Made by a program: the position numbers and the translations under genes
Shown: piece by piece, positions 15,524-25,828 of the stretch
How the letters are laid out: each line of letters starts with the position of its first letter
Numbering within the stretch: position 1 is the first letter of the stretch
Assembly: GCA_000383355.1 (NCBI GenBank)
Contig: KB911169.1
Coordinates: 1 to 64,000, forward strand
Source: Flavobacterium sp. SCGC AAA160-P02
GTDB taxonomy: Bacteria > Bacteroidota > Bacteroidia > Flavobacteriales > Flavobacteriaceae
DNA: 64,000 nt
Direction of reading: 5' to 3'
Notes under the pieces: generated by a model
Databases searched by the model: none
What the model was told of the DNA's origin: nothing
What the model saw: the letters and a program-made list of their open reading frames with translations, nothing else

Positions 15524-16294
15524 ATGCGCTACGGCATTTGTAATTTAAGTATAGTTCCTCTTCGTTTAGAAGCTAGTGATGCATCAGAAATGGTCTCACA
15601 GGTTCTTTTTGGAGAAGACTTTAAAGTGCTTGAAAAACAAAAAAAGTGGAGTAAAATACAGTTGAGTTTTGATGGTTATGAGGGATATATAGACAATAAG
15701 CAATATCTTGAAATAGACGAAGAAACTTTTGATAAATTATCCAATTCTAAACATCATTATTCTTCTGAAATTATAGATTTCGTAACCACTAAAAAAAATC
15801 ATTTAAGTACAATTGCTATAGGGTCTAGACTTCCTTTTTATAAAGATGAACATTTTACAATTGGCGCACAAGATTTTTATTACGATGGTACTATTTATTC
15901 AGAAAAGTTAGCTAAAAAAGAAATCCTTCAAAAAGCATTTCAATTTTTAAACACTCCATATTTATGGGGTGGAAAAACTCCTTTTGGAATAGATTGTTCT
16001 GGGTTTACACAATTGGTTTATAAACTTTGCGGCTACTCTCTTCTTAGAGATGCTAAAGACCAAGCAACACAAGGTGAGGTTTTAAGTTTTATTGAAGAAG
16101 CTGAACCTGGTGATTTGGCATTTTTTGACAACGACGAAGGCATCATAACTCATGTTGGAATTATTATGGACAATTACAATATTATTCATGCACATGGTAA
16201 GGTTAGAATTGATACATTAGACCATAGTGGTATTTATAACGTAGATACCAAATTGCACACTCATAAATTGAGAGTTATCAAAAAAATTATATAA
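15524..16294 (+). CDS. NlpC/P60 family cell-wall peptidase with SH3 domain
   Basis: The 256-aa protein has an N-terminal bacterial SH3-like domain (about 1-70, ending in GYEGYIDNKQY) and a C-terminal NlpC/P60 domain. The catalytic Cys lies in GIDCSGFTQLVY (about 160-171), the His in ITHVGIIM, and a further polar residue in IIHAHGKV. Such enzymes cut gamma-D-Glu-diaminopimelate bonds in peptidoglycan. No clear signal peptide is present, as in related proteins that act on imported muropeptides in the cytoplasm. It follows the thiolase gene after 12 bases, and its transcript ends at the hairpin at 16296. Confidence 0.87.
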   Translation: MRYGICNLSIVPLRLEASDASEMVSQVLFGEDFKVLEKQKKWSKIQLSFDGYEGYIDNKQYLEIDEETFDKLSNSKHHYSSEIIDFVTTKKNHLSTIAIGSRLPFYKDEHFTIGAQDFYYDGTIYSEKLAKKEILQKAFQFLNTPYLWGGKTPFGIDCSGFTQLVYKLCGYSLLRDAKDQATQGEVLSFIEEAEPGDLAFFDNDEGIITHVGIIMDNYNIIHAHGKVRIDTLDHSGIYNVDTKLHTHKLRVIKKII

Positions 16295-16295
16295 A

Positions 16296-16328
16296 AAAAA
16301 AGCCAACGTATATACCTTGGCTTTTTTT
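16296..16328 (+). terminator. Rho-independent terminator after the NlpC/P60 gene
   Basis: AAGCCAA...TTGGCTT stem with an A run before and a T run after. It may also serve the convergent TPR gene. Confidence 0.7.
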
Positions 16329-16361
16329 ATGTTCTATCAAATAGATAGTATAGATAAATTA

Positions 16362-17606
16362 TTAATCTCTCATTTGTTTATACAAATCAGTAAACTTCGT
16401 CGCTTTTTCATCCATCTCTAAGGTTTGATAAATATTCATCAAAAACTGAACTGTATTGATACTTCTGCTGTATTTATCTGCTTTTTCTAGATATGGCAAT
16501 GCTTCTCTATGAACACCTCTTTGCTTTTCTTGTAGCTCATCATACTTATCAAAGTCAGATAAGTTATTATTCATTTCGTCTACGATTGCTTTTTCTTGAT
16601 TCATGATTACTACTGCTAAATTTAAATAAGCATCTCCATAATCTTCTTTTAACTCAATCGCTTTTTCATAATTCTTTTTAGCCTCCTCAATTTTACCCTG
16701 ATCAAAACTTATTACTCCTAGATTAAAAAATAACTGAGGATTTGTAGGATCTATGTTTATTGCTAGCTCCATTAACTCTCCGTACTTTTTCATGTCTTTC
16801 AATTGGAAGTAAATATCTGCTTGAGTTAAAATTAAATTAATATCTTTTGGATAGATTTCTCTTGCTTCTTCTACTGCCTTTATTGCTTCTTCTGTCTTCC
16901 CTTGAGTTTTTAAGATATAAGCAACGTTTTTGATAATATCACCTGTTTTTGATTCGGTTTGCTCATTTACAGGATCTTTATAAAGACCTAACTTAACTTG
17001 AAGATCTCTATTTCCTTTAGTTCCAAGATTTTCTTTTAAACCAGAGTCTTTACTTGTTGCAAAATATAAAGTTGTAATGCCTGTATATCCTATATCTTTT
17101 AACTCTTTATAATAATTTAAAGAACTTTCATATTCTTTAGCTAACGAAAAACTAACAGCTGAATTGTATATAAATACTGTGTCTAATGGGCTGAGCATAT
17201 ATGATAAATAAAAATTATTAGCTGCATTTTTATAATCTTTAGCTACATACTGGTCACTTGCTTGTTGATATACGTCTTGTACCATTTTACTTTGAATAGT
17301 TCTGGCTAATTCTGTATACCTTTTTTTCCCTATTTTATCTTCTAAACTGAATAACTTTTCAAAAGTATTAGCGGCTGTTTGATAATCTTTCTTTCCAAAA
17401 TAAGCCTGTGCTTTTAAAAAGTAAAACTTTGCTTTAGATTTATCATCCATCTTAGAAAGTAAAGATTCAGCGGCTGTAACGGCCGTCATTGCTGCAGAAT
17501 AATCTTTAATTTTAATAGCTTTATCTGCTGTTTTTAATTCGTTTTTTTGTGCAAAAGTTGAAATAGTTATCAATCCCAATACAAGTGCAAATACCTTGGT
17601 TTTCAT
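16362..17606 (-). CDS. Exported TPR-repeat protein
   Basis: The 414-aa protein has a Sec signal peptide (hydrophobic core then TFAQ, cut near residue 20). It is made of tetratricopeptide repeats, clear at about 60-95, 235-270, 275-300 and 292-325 (for example PQLFFNLGVISFDQGKIEEAKKNYEKAIEL). TPR arrays bind other proteins, so this is probably a periplasmic scaffold. It starts 27 bases downstream of gyrA on the same strand and may be read through from it. I know of no more precise function. Confidence 0.78.
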   Translation of the reverse strand: MKTKVFALVLGLITISTFAQKNELKTADKAIKIKDYSAAMTAVTAAESLLSKMDDKSKAKFYFLKAQAYFGKKDYQTAANTFEKLFSLEDKIGKKRYTELARTIQSKMVQDVYQQASDQYVAKDYKNAANNFYLSYMLSPLDTVFIYNSAVSFSLAKEYESSLNYYKELKDIGYTGITTLYFATSKDSGLKENLGTKGNRDLQVKLGLYKDPVNEQTESKTGDIIKNVAYILKTQGKTEEAIKAVEEAREIYPKDINLILTQADIYFQLKDMKKYGELMELAINIDPTNPQLFFNLGVISFDQGKIEEAKKNYEKAIELKEDYGDAYLNLAVVIMNQEKAIVDEMNNNLSDFDKYDELQEKQRGVHREALPYLEKADKYSRSINTVQFLMNIYQTLEMDEKATKFTDLYKQMRD

Positions 17607-17633
17607 CTTAAGTTAAATTTAATTCTATAATTT

Positions 17634-20162
17634 TTATTCTTGGTCCTCGTTTGTATTATTCTCAGTTTCAGAGGTGTTTTCGCCTTCTTCAGAAGTCTCT
17701 TCTGTAATCTCTTCTTCCTCTTCTTCTTCATGCATTACCTTGGCCACAGCGGCAATACTATCTGAGTCTTTGATGTTAATTAGCTTAACTCCTTGTGTAG
17801 CTCTTCCCATCACACGTAAGTCTTCTACAGCCATTCTAATGGTTATTCCTGACTTATTAATAATCATTAAATCATTAGAATCATCTACATTTTTAATGGC
17901 TACTAAATTACCTGTTTTTTCTGAAATGTTTAATGTTTTAACACCTTTACCACCTCTATTTGTAATTCTATAATCTTCTAATTTAGATCGTTTTCCGTAC
18001 CCTCTTTCAGAAACTACAAGAATGTTGCTCTCCATATCATTTACAGCAACCATACCTATTACCTCATCGTTTTCATGAGCAAGAGTAATTCCTCTCACAC
18101 CAGAGGCTGTTCTTCCCATTGGCCTTGTTTTGGCTTCTTCAAAACGAATAGATTTACCAGATTTTAACGCCAACATTACTTGGCTATCTCCTGATGTTAA
18201 TTTAGCTTCTAACAACTCATCACCTTCACGAATAGTAATTGCGTTAATACCATTTGTTCTAGGTCTAGAATATTGTTCTAAAGAAGTTTTCTTTACCTGT
18301 CCTTTCTTGGTTGCCATTATAACATAATGGTTGTTAATATATTCTTCGTCTTTTAAATCTTGAGTAACTAAAAATGCTTTTACCTTATCGTCTTGTTCTA
18401 TATTAATTAGGTTTTGCATTGCTCTTCCTTTAGAGTTTTTACCTCCTTCTGGAATTTCGTACACACGCATCCAAAAAACTTTACCTTTCTGGGTAAAGAA
18501 CAACATGTATTGGTGGTTTGTTCCAACAAACAAATGTTCTAAGAAATCTTCATTTCTAGTAGCCACTCCTTTTTGCCCTCTACCTCCTCTATTTTGAACT
18601 TTGTATTCGTCTAGATTTGTTCTTTTTAAATATCCTGCATTAGAAATGGTAACCACAACCTTAGTGTCTGGAATCATATCTTCAATACTCATGTCTCCAC
18701 CAGCATATTCAATTACTGAACGACGATCATCACCATACTTATCTCTTACATGAATTAATTCATCTGTAATAATTTGATAACGTCTAGGCTCATTGTCTAG
18801 GATATCTTTCAAATCAATGATGGTTTTCATAATTTCATCAAACTCTGCTCTTAACTTGTCTTGTTCTAGACCGGTTAATTGACGCAAACGCATTTCAACA
18901 ATTGCTTTGGCTTGAATTTCAGATAATTCAAATCTTGTAATTAAACTTTCACGAGCTAGATCTGCATTATTTGAAGCTCTAATGATTTTTATTACCTCAT
19001 CAATATTATCTGAGGCAATAATTAATCCTTCTAAAATATGAGCTCTTGCTTCTGCTTTCTTTAATTCGTATTTTGTTCTTCTTACAACTACCTCGTGCCT
19101 ATGTTCAACAAAATAATGAATTAATTGTTTTAGGTTTAATTGTTCTGGACGACCATTTACAAGTGCAATATTATTGACACTAAATGATGTTTGAAGACCT
19201 GTATACTTGTATAATTTATTTAAAACAATATTAGGAATTGCATCTCTTTTCAAGATGTAAACAACTCGCATTCCATTTCTATCAGACTCGTCTCTAATAT
19301 TAGAAATCCCATCCAATTTCTTATCATTTACTAATTCAGCAGTTTTTTTAATCATTTCTGCTTTATTAACCTGATAAGGAATTTCAGTGACGATAATACA
19401 CTCGCGTCCTTTTACCTCTTCAATAACTGCTTTTGCACGCATTACAATACGTCCTCTACCGGTATGAAAAGCATCTTTTACACCATCGTAACCATAAATG
19501 ATTCCTCCTGTTGGAAAATCTGGTGCTTTTATGTGCTGCATTAACTCGTCTATGTCAATATCTCTATTTTCAATATAAGCTAAGGTCCCATTCACAACTT
19601 CTGTTAAGTTGTGAGGTGCCATATTAGTTGCCATACCAACGGCAATACCTGAAGCTCCATTTACTAAAAGATTTGGAATTCTAGTTGGTAACACAGTAGG
19701 TTCTTCTAAAGTATCATCAAAATTTAATCGATGATCTACCGTATCTTTCTCAATATCAGACAACATGTCTTCTGATATTTTCTGCATTCTAACCTCCGTA
19801 TAACGCATTGCTGCTGGGCTATCTCCATCAACAGAACCAAAGTTACCTTGTCCATCAACCATCATATATCGCTGACTCCATTCCTGTGCCATACGAACCA
19901 TTGAATCATACACAGATGTATCTCCGTGTGGGTGATACTTTCCTAACACCTCTCCAACAATTCTTGCAGACTTTTTATAAGATCCAGTAGCCTTAATACC
20001 TAACTCGTGCATCCCATACAAAACTCTCCTATGAACTGGTTTTAAACCATCCCTTACATCGGGTAATGCTCTAGAAACAATTACAGACATTGAATAATCA
20101 ATGTATGCAGATTTCATCTGCTCTTCTATGTTAATAGGAATCAACTTTTCTCCCTCTGCCAT
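17634..20162 (-). CDS. gyrA: DNA gyrase subunit A
   Basis: The 842-aa protein is a full GyrA: N-terminal breakage-reunion domain with catalytic Tyr121 ([10 protein letters not shown]), then a six-bladed C-terminal DNA-wrapping domain with the GyrA box (about 550, [10 protein letters not shown]). With GyrB it introduces negative supercoils. The quinolone region reads PHGDTSVYD, so Thr82 and Asp86 take the places of E. coli Ser83 and Asp87. Thr is the usual wild-type residue in flavobacteria as I recall, so this does not indicate resistance. The C-terminus is a very acidic tail of about 40 residues rich in Glu, Thr and Asn, which in GyrA proteins can modulate supercoiling. Confidence 0.97.
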   Translation of the reverse strand: MAEGEKLIPINIEEQMKSAYIDYSMSVIVSRALPDVRDGLKPVHRRVLYGMHELGIKATGSYKKSARIVGEVLGKYHPHGDTSVYDSMVRMAQEWSQRYMMVDGQGNFGSVDGDSPAAMRYTEVRMQKISEDMLSDIEKDTVDHRLNFDDTLEEPTVLPTRIPNLLVNGASGIAVGMATNMAPHNLTEVVNGTLAYIENRDIDIDELMQHIKAPDFPTGGIIYGYDGVKDAFHTGRGRIVMRAKAVIEEVKGRECIIVTEIPYQVNKAEMIKKTAELVNDKKLDGISNIRDESDRNGMRVVYILKRDAIPNIVLNKLYKYTGLQTSFSVNNIALVNGRPEQLNLKQLIHYFVEHRHEVVVRRTKYELKKAEARAHILEGLIIASDNIDEVIKIIRASNNADLARESLITRFELSEIQAKAIVEMRLRQLTGLEQDKLRAEFDEIMKTIIDLKDILDNEPRRYQIITDELIHVRDKYGDDRRSVIEYAGGDMSIEDMIPDTKVVVTISNAGYLKRTNLDEYKVQNRGGRGQKGVATRNEDFLEHLFVGTNHQYMLFFTQKGKVFWMRVYEIPEGGKNSKGRAMQNLINIEQDDKVKAFLVTQDLKDEEYINNHYVIMATKKGQVKKTSLEQYSRPRTNGINAITIREGDELLEAKLTSGDSQVMLALKSGKSIRFEEAKTRPMGRTASGVRGITLAHENDEVIGMVAVNDMESNILVVSERGYGKRSKLEDYRITNRGGKGVKTLNISEKTGNLVAIKNVDDSNDLMIINKSGITIRMAVEDLRVMGRATQGVKLINIKDSDSIAAVAKVMHEEEEEEEITEETSEEGENTSETENNTNEDQE

Positions 20163-20427
20163 ACCTTAAGTTTATTGTTTATTTTTTACTGATTTTTTAA
20201 TAACAAGCAAGATAGTATATTTCCTATTTTTAAGCAACATAATAGCGCCCTAAAAGCCTATAGTTATTAACATTTATTGATAAATTTTTCAGTTGATTTA
20301 CCCCCTTGATTTACAAGCCTTTCTGACTGTGTTTTTAGGGTCAAAATGACAGTTTATCATGGATGGCATTCTTTTTGCTCTTTTTTATCCAAAAAAGAAT
20401 TAAATTTACAAATAGAAAACCTAAAAT

Positions 20428-22995
20428 ATGGACGATAATTTTTCACCCAAAGTAAGAGATGTGATAACTTTTAGTAAAGAGGAAGCACTAAGATTAGGCC
20501 ATGATTTTATAGGAACTGAACACTTATTGCTTGGCTTAATAAGAAAAGGAGACGGAAAAGCTATTGAAATTCTTGTAGCTTTTCAAATAGATTTAGAGTT
20601 GGTGCGAAGAAAACTTGAACTATTAAACCCTGCAGCCCCAACTATTATTGACGGAAATAAGAAAAAGAGCCTTCACTTAACCAGGCAAGCAGAAAAAGCA
20701 TTAAAAACAACATTTTTAGAAGCTAAATTATATCAAAGTGACGCTATAGACACAGCTCATTTGCTATTATGTATCTTAAGAAACGAAAATGATCCATCAA
20801 CTAAATTATTAAATAAATACGATGTAGATTACGATCAAGCAAAAGCTTTGTATAAAGAACTGCATACAGATTCTACTGATGATGATTTACCCGTTAGCCC
20901 AATTTCAGAAACACCTTCTGATGACAACGAATTTGCTTCAGAGAAACCCAACCCTTATGATCAATCACAAAAAAGCAAACCCAATAAAAAATCTAAAACA
21001 CCTGTATTAGATAATTTTGGTAGAGACTTAACTTTTTTAGCCGAAAACGGGAAATTAGACCCTGTTGTTGGTCGTCATAAAGAAATAGAACGTGTTTCTC
21101 AAATTTTGAGTAGACGTAAGAAAAATAACCCAATGTTAATTGGAGAACCTGGTGTTGGTAAATCTGCCATTGCTGAAGGACTTGCATTGCGAATTGTAAA
21201 CAGAAAAGTATCACGCATTCTTTTCGATAAAAGAATTGTTTCTTTAGATCTGGCAAGTTTAGTTGCAGGTACAAAATACAGAGGTCAGTTTGAAGAACGC
21301 ATGAAAGCCCTAATGAATGAGTTGGAGAAAAATGAAGATATCATTTTATTTATTGATGAAATTCACACCATTGTTGGTGCCGGTGGCGCAACTGGATCTT
21401 TAGATGCTTCTAACATGCTCAAACCTGCCTTAGCAAGAGGCGAAATTCAATGTATTGGCGCTACAACTTTAGATGAGTACAGAACAAATATCGAAAAAGA
21501 TGGGGCGCTAGAAAGACGTTTTCAAAAGATTATTGTAAACCCTACCAGCGTTGAAGAAACCATACAAATATTACATAATATTAAAGAAAAATATGAAGCC
21601 CATCATCATGTAAACTACACAGATCAAGCAATTGAAGCTTGTGTGAAGTTAACAAATAGATACATGACCGACAGGTATTTGCCAGACAAAGCCATTGATG
21701 CTTTAGACGAAGCAGGATCTAGAATCCATATTACTAGTATTGTGGTTCCTGAGCAGGTATTGGAATTAGAAAAACAATTGACTGTTATTAGAGATCGGAA
21801 AACAAAAGCTGTTAATGGTCAAAAATATGAAGAAGCAGCAAAATTACGTGATGATGAAAAAAATATTGAAGCTGCCTTACATTCTGCTCAAAAACAATGG
21901 GAAGATGATTCTAAATCAAATAGAGAGCTTGTTAGTGAAGACAATGTAGCGGAAGTTGTTTCTATGATGACAGGGATCCCTGTAAATAGAGTTGCCGAAG
22001 CTGAAAGTCATAGATTGGGTGAATTGCCTCAAATGATTAAAGGAAAAGTAATTGGCCAAGATGAAGCTGTTTCTAAAGTTGTGAAAGCAATACAAAGAAA
22101 TAGAGTTGGATTAAAAGATCCTAACAAACCTATTGGTTCTTTTATCTTCCTAGGACAAACGGGTGTTGGTAAAACACAATTAGCAAAAGTATTGGCTCGT
22201 GAATTATTTGACTCTGACGATTCTTTAATTAGAATAGATATGAGTGAATACATGGAGAAATTTGCAATTTCTAGGTTAATTGGAGCACCTCCAGGATATG
22301 TTGGCTACGAAGAGGGTGGCCAATTAACAGAAAAAGTTCGCAGAAAACCATATGCAGTTGTTTTATTAGATGAAATTGAAAAAGCGCATCCAGATGTTTT
22401 TAATATGTTATTACAAATTTTAGATGATGGACATATTACGGATAGTTTGGGTAGAAAAATTGATTTTAGAAATACCATTATTATCATGACTTCTAATATT
22501 GGTGCTCGCCAATTAAAAGACTTTGGTGCTGGAGTTGGCTTTGGAACAGCTGCTAGAAACAATCAATCAGATGAGCATGCCAAAGGAATTATTGAAGGTG
22601 CTCTAAAAAAATCTTTTGCTCCTGAGTTCTTAAACAGAATTGATGATGTAATTGTATTTAATGCCTTAGAAAGAAAAGATATTCATTCTATTATTGATAT
22701 TGAGCTAGATAAACTGTTGCATAGAATCTTAGATTTAGGCTATACATTAAAGCTAAGCGAGAAAGCAAAAGATTACATAGCAGATAAAGGTTTTGATAAA
22801 AAGTATGGAGCACGCCCTTTAAAAAGAGCCATCCAGAAATATATTGAAGATGCCCTGGCAGAAGAAATTGTGAATTCTAAATTAACAGAAGGTGACACTA
22901 TTACCATGGATTTAGATGAACAAAAAAATGAGCTGACCATTAAAATTAAAAAAGGAAAAAAAGTCAAAGAGAAAAGAACTGAGGCTGAAGAATAA
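20428..22995 (+). CDS. clpC: ATP-dependent Clp protease ATP-binding subunit ClpC
   Basis: The 855-aa AAA+ unfoldase has two Clp_N repeats (about 1-145), a first ATPase module (Walker A GEPGVGKS, 239-246), a middle domain with a UvrB/C-like motif (YEEAAKLRDDEK, about 470), and a second ATPase module (Walker A GQTGVGKT, 576-583). A C-terminal D2-small domain follows. It feeds unfolded proteins to ClpP and is a general stress and quality-control factor. The 265-base gap to divergent gyrA holds the promoters of both, and I found no clear operator in it. Transcription ends at a strong hairpin at 22998. Confidence 0.95.
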   Translation: MDDNFSPKVRDVITFSKEEALRLGHDFIGTEHLLLGLIRKGDGKAIEILVAFQIDLELVRRKLELLNPAAPTIIDGNKKKSLHLTRQAEKALKTTFLEAKLYQSDAIDTAHLLLCILRNENDPSTKLLNKYDVDYDQAKALYKELHTDSTDDDLPVSPISETPSDDNEFASEKPNPYDQSQKSKPNKKSKTPVLDNFGRDLTFLAENGKLDPVVGRHKEIERVSQILSRRKKNNPMLIGEPGVGKSAIAEGLALRIVNRKVSRILFDKRIVSLDLASLVAGTKYRGQFEERMKALMNELEKNEDIILFIDEIHTIVGAGGATGSLDASNMLKPALARGEIQCIGATTLDEYRTNIEKDGALERRFQKIIVNPTSVEETIQILHNIKEKYEAHHHVNYTDQAIEACVKLTNRYMTDRYLPDKAIDALDEAGSRIHITSIVVPEQVLELEKQLTVIRDRKTKAVNGQKYEEAAKLRDDEKNIEAALHSAQKQWEDDSKSNRELVSEDNVAEVVSMMTGIPVNRVAEAESHRLGELPQMIKGKVIGQDEAVSKVVKAIQRNRVGLKDPNKPIGSFIFLGQTGVGKTQLAKVLARELFDSDDSLIRIDMSEYMEKFAISRLIGAPPGYVGYEEGGQLTEKVRRKPYAVVLLDEIEKAHPDVFNMLLQILDDGHITDSLGRKIDFRNTIIIMTSNIGARQLKDFGAGVGFGTAARNNQSDEHAKGIIEGALKKSFAPEFLNRIDDVIVFNALERKDIHSIIDIELDKLLHRILDLGYTLKLSEKAKDYIADKGFDKKYGARPLKRAIQKYIEDALAEEIVNSKLTEGDTITMDLDEQKNELTIKIKKGKKVKEKRTEAEE

Positions 22996-22997
22996 CT

Positions 22998-23027
22998 AAA
23001 AACCCCAAACACTTGTTTGGGGTTTTT
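22998..23027. terminator. Strong terminator between clpC and hutH
   Basis: A perfect 13-bp stem: AAAAACCCCAAAC, ACTT loop, GTTTGGGGTTTTT. A and T runs on both sides make it usable by both convergent genes. Confidence 0.85.
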
Positions 23028-23076
23028 AATTATATAATATATTTATAAATACAAGAAGTCTCAAAAAGACAAGTGT

Positions 23077-24582
23077 TTAAAATAGCTCTTCAGAATCTAT
23101 TTCTAAAGAAGTAATAAACCTAGAGGCGTTCATAATATCATGATGCATGACTCTATCATGTGATACAATAGAAACTTCTTTTCTAAATGAATTTATAAAT
23201 GATTCTAAAAATGGAGAGCTAGTTGCTTTTCCAAAAGACAAGCCTTGTGATGCTGTAAACAATTCAATAGCTAACACTGTTTGAATATTATCAACTACTT
23301 TTTTGCACTTGGTAGCTCCATTGGCACCCATACTCACATGGTCTTCCTGTCCGTTACTTGATTCTATAGAATCTACACTCGCTGGCGTTGCATATTGTTT
23401 GTTTTGACTTACAATACTTGCAGCTGTATACTGCGGAATCATAAAACCACTATTTAACCCTGGATTAGATACCAAAAATGGAGGTAAATGTCTGTGACCA
23501 GAAACCAATTGATAGGTTCTTCGTTCAGAAATATTTCCTAATTCTGCCAATGCAATTGCTAAAAAATCTAAGGCTAATGCTAAAGGCTGACCGTGAAAGT
23601 TTCCGCCAGATATAATGGTATCTTCTTCTATGAAAATATTAGGATTATCGGTTACTGAATTAATTTCTGTTAAAAAGGTTTTTGTTACAAATTTAATAGT
23701 GTCTTTAGTTGCACCGTGAACTTGCGGAATACACCTAAATGAATAAGGATCTTGTACGTGTTGTTTCTCTTGAGTAATTAGTTGACTATCTTCCAAGAAA
23801 TCTCGTACTCTTTTAGCTGTTTTTAATTGACCATCGTGAGGACGTACTAAATGAACTAACTCGTTAAATGGCTCTATTCTTCCATCAAAAGCTTCTAAAG
23901 AAATTGTGCCAATTAAATCTGCCAAATAAGAAAGTTTATGTGCCTTTAATAGATTGTAAATTCCGTAGGCAGACATAAACTGCGTTCCGTTTAGCAGTGC
24001 CAAGCCTTCTTTAGATTGAAGGTTTATTTTCTTCCAACCAAAACGTTCTGAGATTTCTTGACCAGAAATTCGCTCTCCTTTAAATTTTACCTCGCCCAAC
24101 CCAATTAATGGTAGCGCTAGATGTGCTAATGGTGACAAATCTCCTGAAGCACCTAATGAGCCTTGCTCATAAACTACAGGAAAAATATCATTATTATAGA
24201 AATCAATTAAACGATTTACGGTTGCTAATTGTACTCCTGAATACCCATAACTTAAAGACTGTATCTTTAATAATAGCATTAATTTCACAATTTCATTTGA
24301 AACCTCATCTCCGGTTCCACAAGCATGACTCATCACTAAATTCTCTTGTAACTTCTGTAAATTTTCTCCTTTAATTTCTACATTATACAAAGCACCAAAC
24401 CCAGTATTAATTCCATAAATGGGTTTTAAAACAGATGTCATTTTATGGTCTAAATAAGTTCTGCATTTTTTAATACGATCTTTGGCACTTTCAGAAAGTG
24501 ATATTTTTTTATTATGCACTAATACATCCTGTACAATACTAAGATCTAGCGGATTAGAGTCTATTATGTGTGTTACATTCAT
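23077..24582 (-). CDS. hutH: Histidine ammonia-lyase
   Basis: A 501-aa member of the MIO enzyme family. The prosthetic group forms from A145-S146-G147 in GSLGASGDLSPLAH. YGINTGFG and the C-terminal QEDHVSMGANG are also family signatures. It converts L-histidine to urocanate and ammonia, the first step of the Hut pathway. I start it at ATG 24582 (MNVTHIID); the frame is open upstream but the extra residues look non-coding. No hutU, hutI or hutG lies nearby, so the rest of the pathway must be elsewhere, or the enzyme serves another role. Tyrosine or phenylalanine lyase activity is less likely. Confidence 0.88.
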   Translation of the reverse strand: MNVTHIIDSNPLDLSIVQDVLVHNKKISLSESAKDRIKKCRTYLDHKMTSVLKPIYGINTGFGALYNVEIKGENLQKLQENLVMSHACGTGDEVSNEIVKLMLLLKIQSLSYGYSGVQLATVNRLIDFYNNDIFPVVYEQGSLGASGDLSPLAHLALPLIGLGEVKFKGERISGQEISERFGWKKINLQSKEGLALLNGTQFMSAYGIYNLLKAHKLSYLADLIGTISLEAFDGRIEPFNELVHLVRPHDGQLKTAKRVRDFLEDSQLITQEKQHVQDPYSFRCIPQVHGATKDTIKFVTKTFLTEINSVTDNPNIFIEEDTIISGGNFHGQPLALALDFLAIALAELGNISERRTYQLVSGHRHLPPFLVSNPGLNSGFMIPQYTAASIVSQNKQYATPASVDSIESSNGQEDHVSMGANGATKCKKVVDNIQTVLAIELFTASQGLSFGKATSSPFLESFINSFRKEVSIVSHDRVMHHDIMNASRFITSLEIDSEELF

Positions 24583-24665
24583 AAAGATTGATTGTACTTG
24601 TAAAAGTCTACAAACGATGTTGATTGTGCAACAAATTTTAACAATTTTTCTATTCAAATAGTTTT

Positions 24666-24673
24666 TATCTTTG
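24666..24673 (+). promoter_or_regulatory. -7 box (TATCTTTG) of the thioredoxin-like lipoprotein gene
   Basis: A perfect TAnnTTTG element 22 bases before the ATG at 24696. No matching -33 box was found. Confidence 0.5.
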
Positions 24674-24695
24674 AAAAAGTTTAAATATTAATTGA

Positions 24696-25766
24696 ATGAG
24701 AAGAATAGGTATATTAATCATACTAGTGACTGTGTTAAGCTCCTGTAAATCAGAACACCCTAAAGACTACTTAACATTTAGTGGAACCATAGAAAACTCC
24801 AAAGATTCTGTTATGACAATACTGGGTGAAGGATTTAAAAAATCTATCAAAATTGCAAAAGATGGTAGTTTTAATGACACCTTACATGTACCAGAGGCAA
24901 AGCTTCACAACATATTTTCTCCAAATAATGGCAAAGGAATTGTTTTTTTAAAGAATGGTTTTCACCTAAAGTTAACCAGTAAAGCTTCAAGTTTTTTTAA
25001 AAGTTTTAAATATATAGGAAATGATGAAGGCGCAGACAGTAATAACTTATTTGTGAGTAGGTTTAATTTCGGTCAAACTTCGGGGAGTGTTGAAGGATTT
25101 ATGATCTTAGAGAAAGAAGCGTTTTTAAATAAAGTAAATTACTTTAGAAAAGGAATGGACAGCATTTCTGATCTTTATAGCAATGCTAATAAAACAATGG
25201 TAAAAGATTCTGATGACCAAAATGAGAACTTTTTTAAAAAATTAGAAGATAATTATGATGTAATGCATGCCCAGATTTTAGCACAAAAAATTAGTGAAGA
25301 AAAATTAAAAAAAGGAAATAAAGCACCTGATTTTTCTGACTATGAAAACTATAAAGGAGGAACATCTTCCCTTTCAGACTTTAAAGGCAATTATGTATAT
25401 ATAGATATTTGGGCAACATGGTGCAAACCCTGTATCGCACAAATTCCTTATTTAAAAATACTGGAAGAAGAATACAAAGACAAAAATATTTCTTTTGTAA
25501 GTATTTCTACTGATGATGATAGGCGGTCTAACGGAAGTTGGGAAAAAGCTCGTAATAAATGGACTACAATGGTGAAAGGAAAAAACTTAACCGGAATTCA
25601 ATTATGGGCCGGAAAAGATGATGCTCGTTTTTCTAGAGAATATATGATTAGAAGTATTCCTCGGTTTATCTTAATAGACCCCAAAGGAAATATTGTTGAT
25701 AGCAATGCTAAAAGCCCAGCAAACCCAAAATTAAAAGAAATGCTAAATACATTACCTGGAATTTAA
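24696..25766 (+). CDS. Thioredoxin-like (TlpA/ResA family) lipoprotein
   Basis: The 356-aa protein has a lipoprotein signal ending in LSSC (Cys at about 17). An N-terminal beta domain resembles DUF4369 (about 25-110), then a helical linker, and a C-terminal thioredoxin fold (about 205-356). The redox motif is W-C243-K-P-C246, followed by IAQIPYLK, and a cis-proline lies in RSIPRFIL. Proteins of this type reduce or isomerise disulphides, or assist cytochrome c maturation, outside the cytoplasm. They are common in Bacteroidota envelopes. It stands alone between hutH and a terminator. Confidence 0.88.
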   Translation: MRRIGILIILVTVLSSCKSEHPKDYLTFSGTIENSKDSVMTILGEGFKKSIKIAKDGSFNDTLHVPEAKLHNIFSPNNGKGIVFLKNGFHLKLTSKASSFFKSFKYIGNDEGADSNNLFVSRFNFGQTSGSVEGFMILEKEAFLNKVNYFRKGMDSISDLYSNANKTMVKDSDDQNENFFKKLEDNYDVMHAQILAQKISEEKLKKGNKAPDFSDYENYKGGTSSLSDFKGNYVYIDIWATWCKPCIAQIPYLKILEEEYKDKNISFVSISTDDDRRSNGSWEKARNKWTTMVKGKNLTGIQLWAGKDDARFSREYMIRSIPRFILIDPKGNIVDSNAKSPANPKLKEMLNTLPGI

Positions 25767-25768
25767 AA

Positions 25769-25805
25769 CAAAAAAAAGTCGAGAAAACTCTCAACTTTTT
25801 TTTTT
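25769..25805. terminator. Terminator between the lipoprotein gene and accA
   Basis: GTCGAGA-AAAC-TCTCAAC stem with one mismatch, between an A run and a long T run. It can serve both convergent genes. Confidence 0.7.
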
Positions 25806-25828
25806 GTTTTCTTACACAATACGATAGC

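Noticed and set aside
16362..17606. TPR protein as a gliding or T9SS component
   Set aside because: Only generic TPR motifs are visible; nothing ties it to Gld or Spr proteins.
19900..19935. Thr at the GyrA quinolone position as a resistance mutation
   Set aside because: Thr is the usual residue in flavobacterial GyrA as I know it, and the neighbouring Asp86 is intact.
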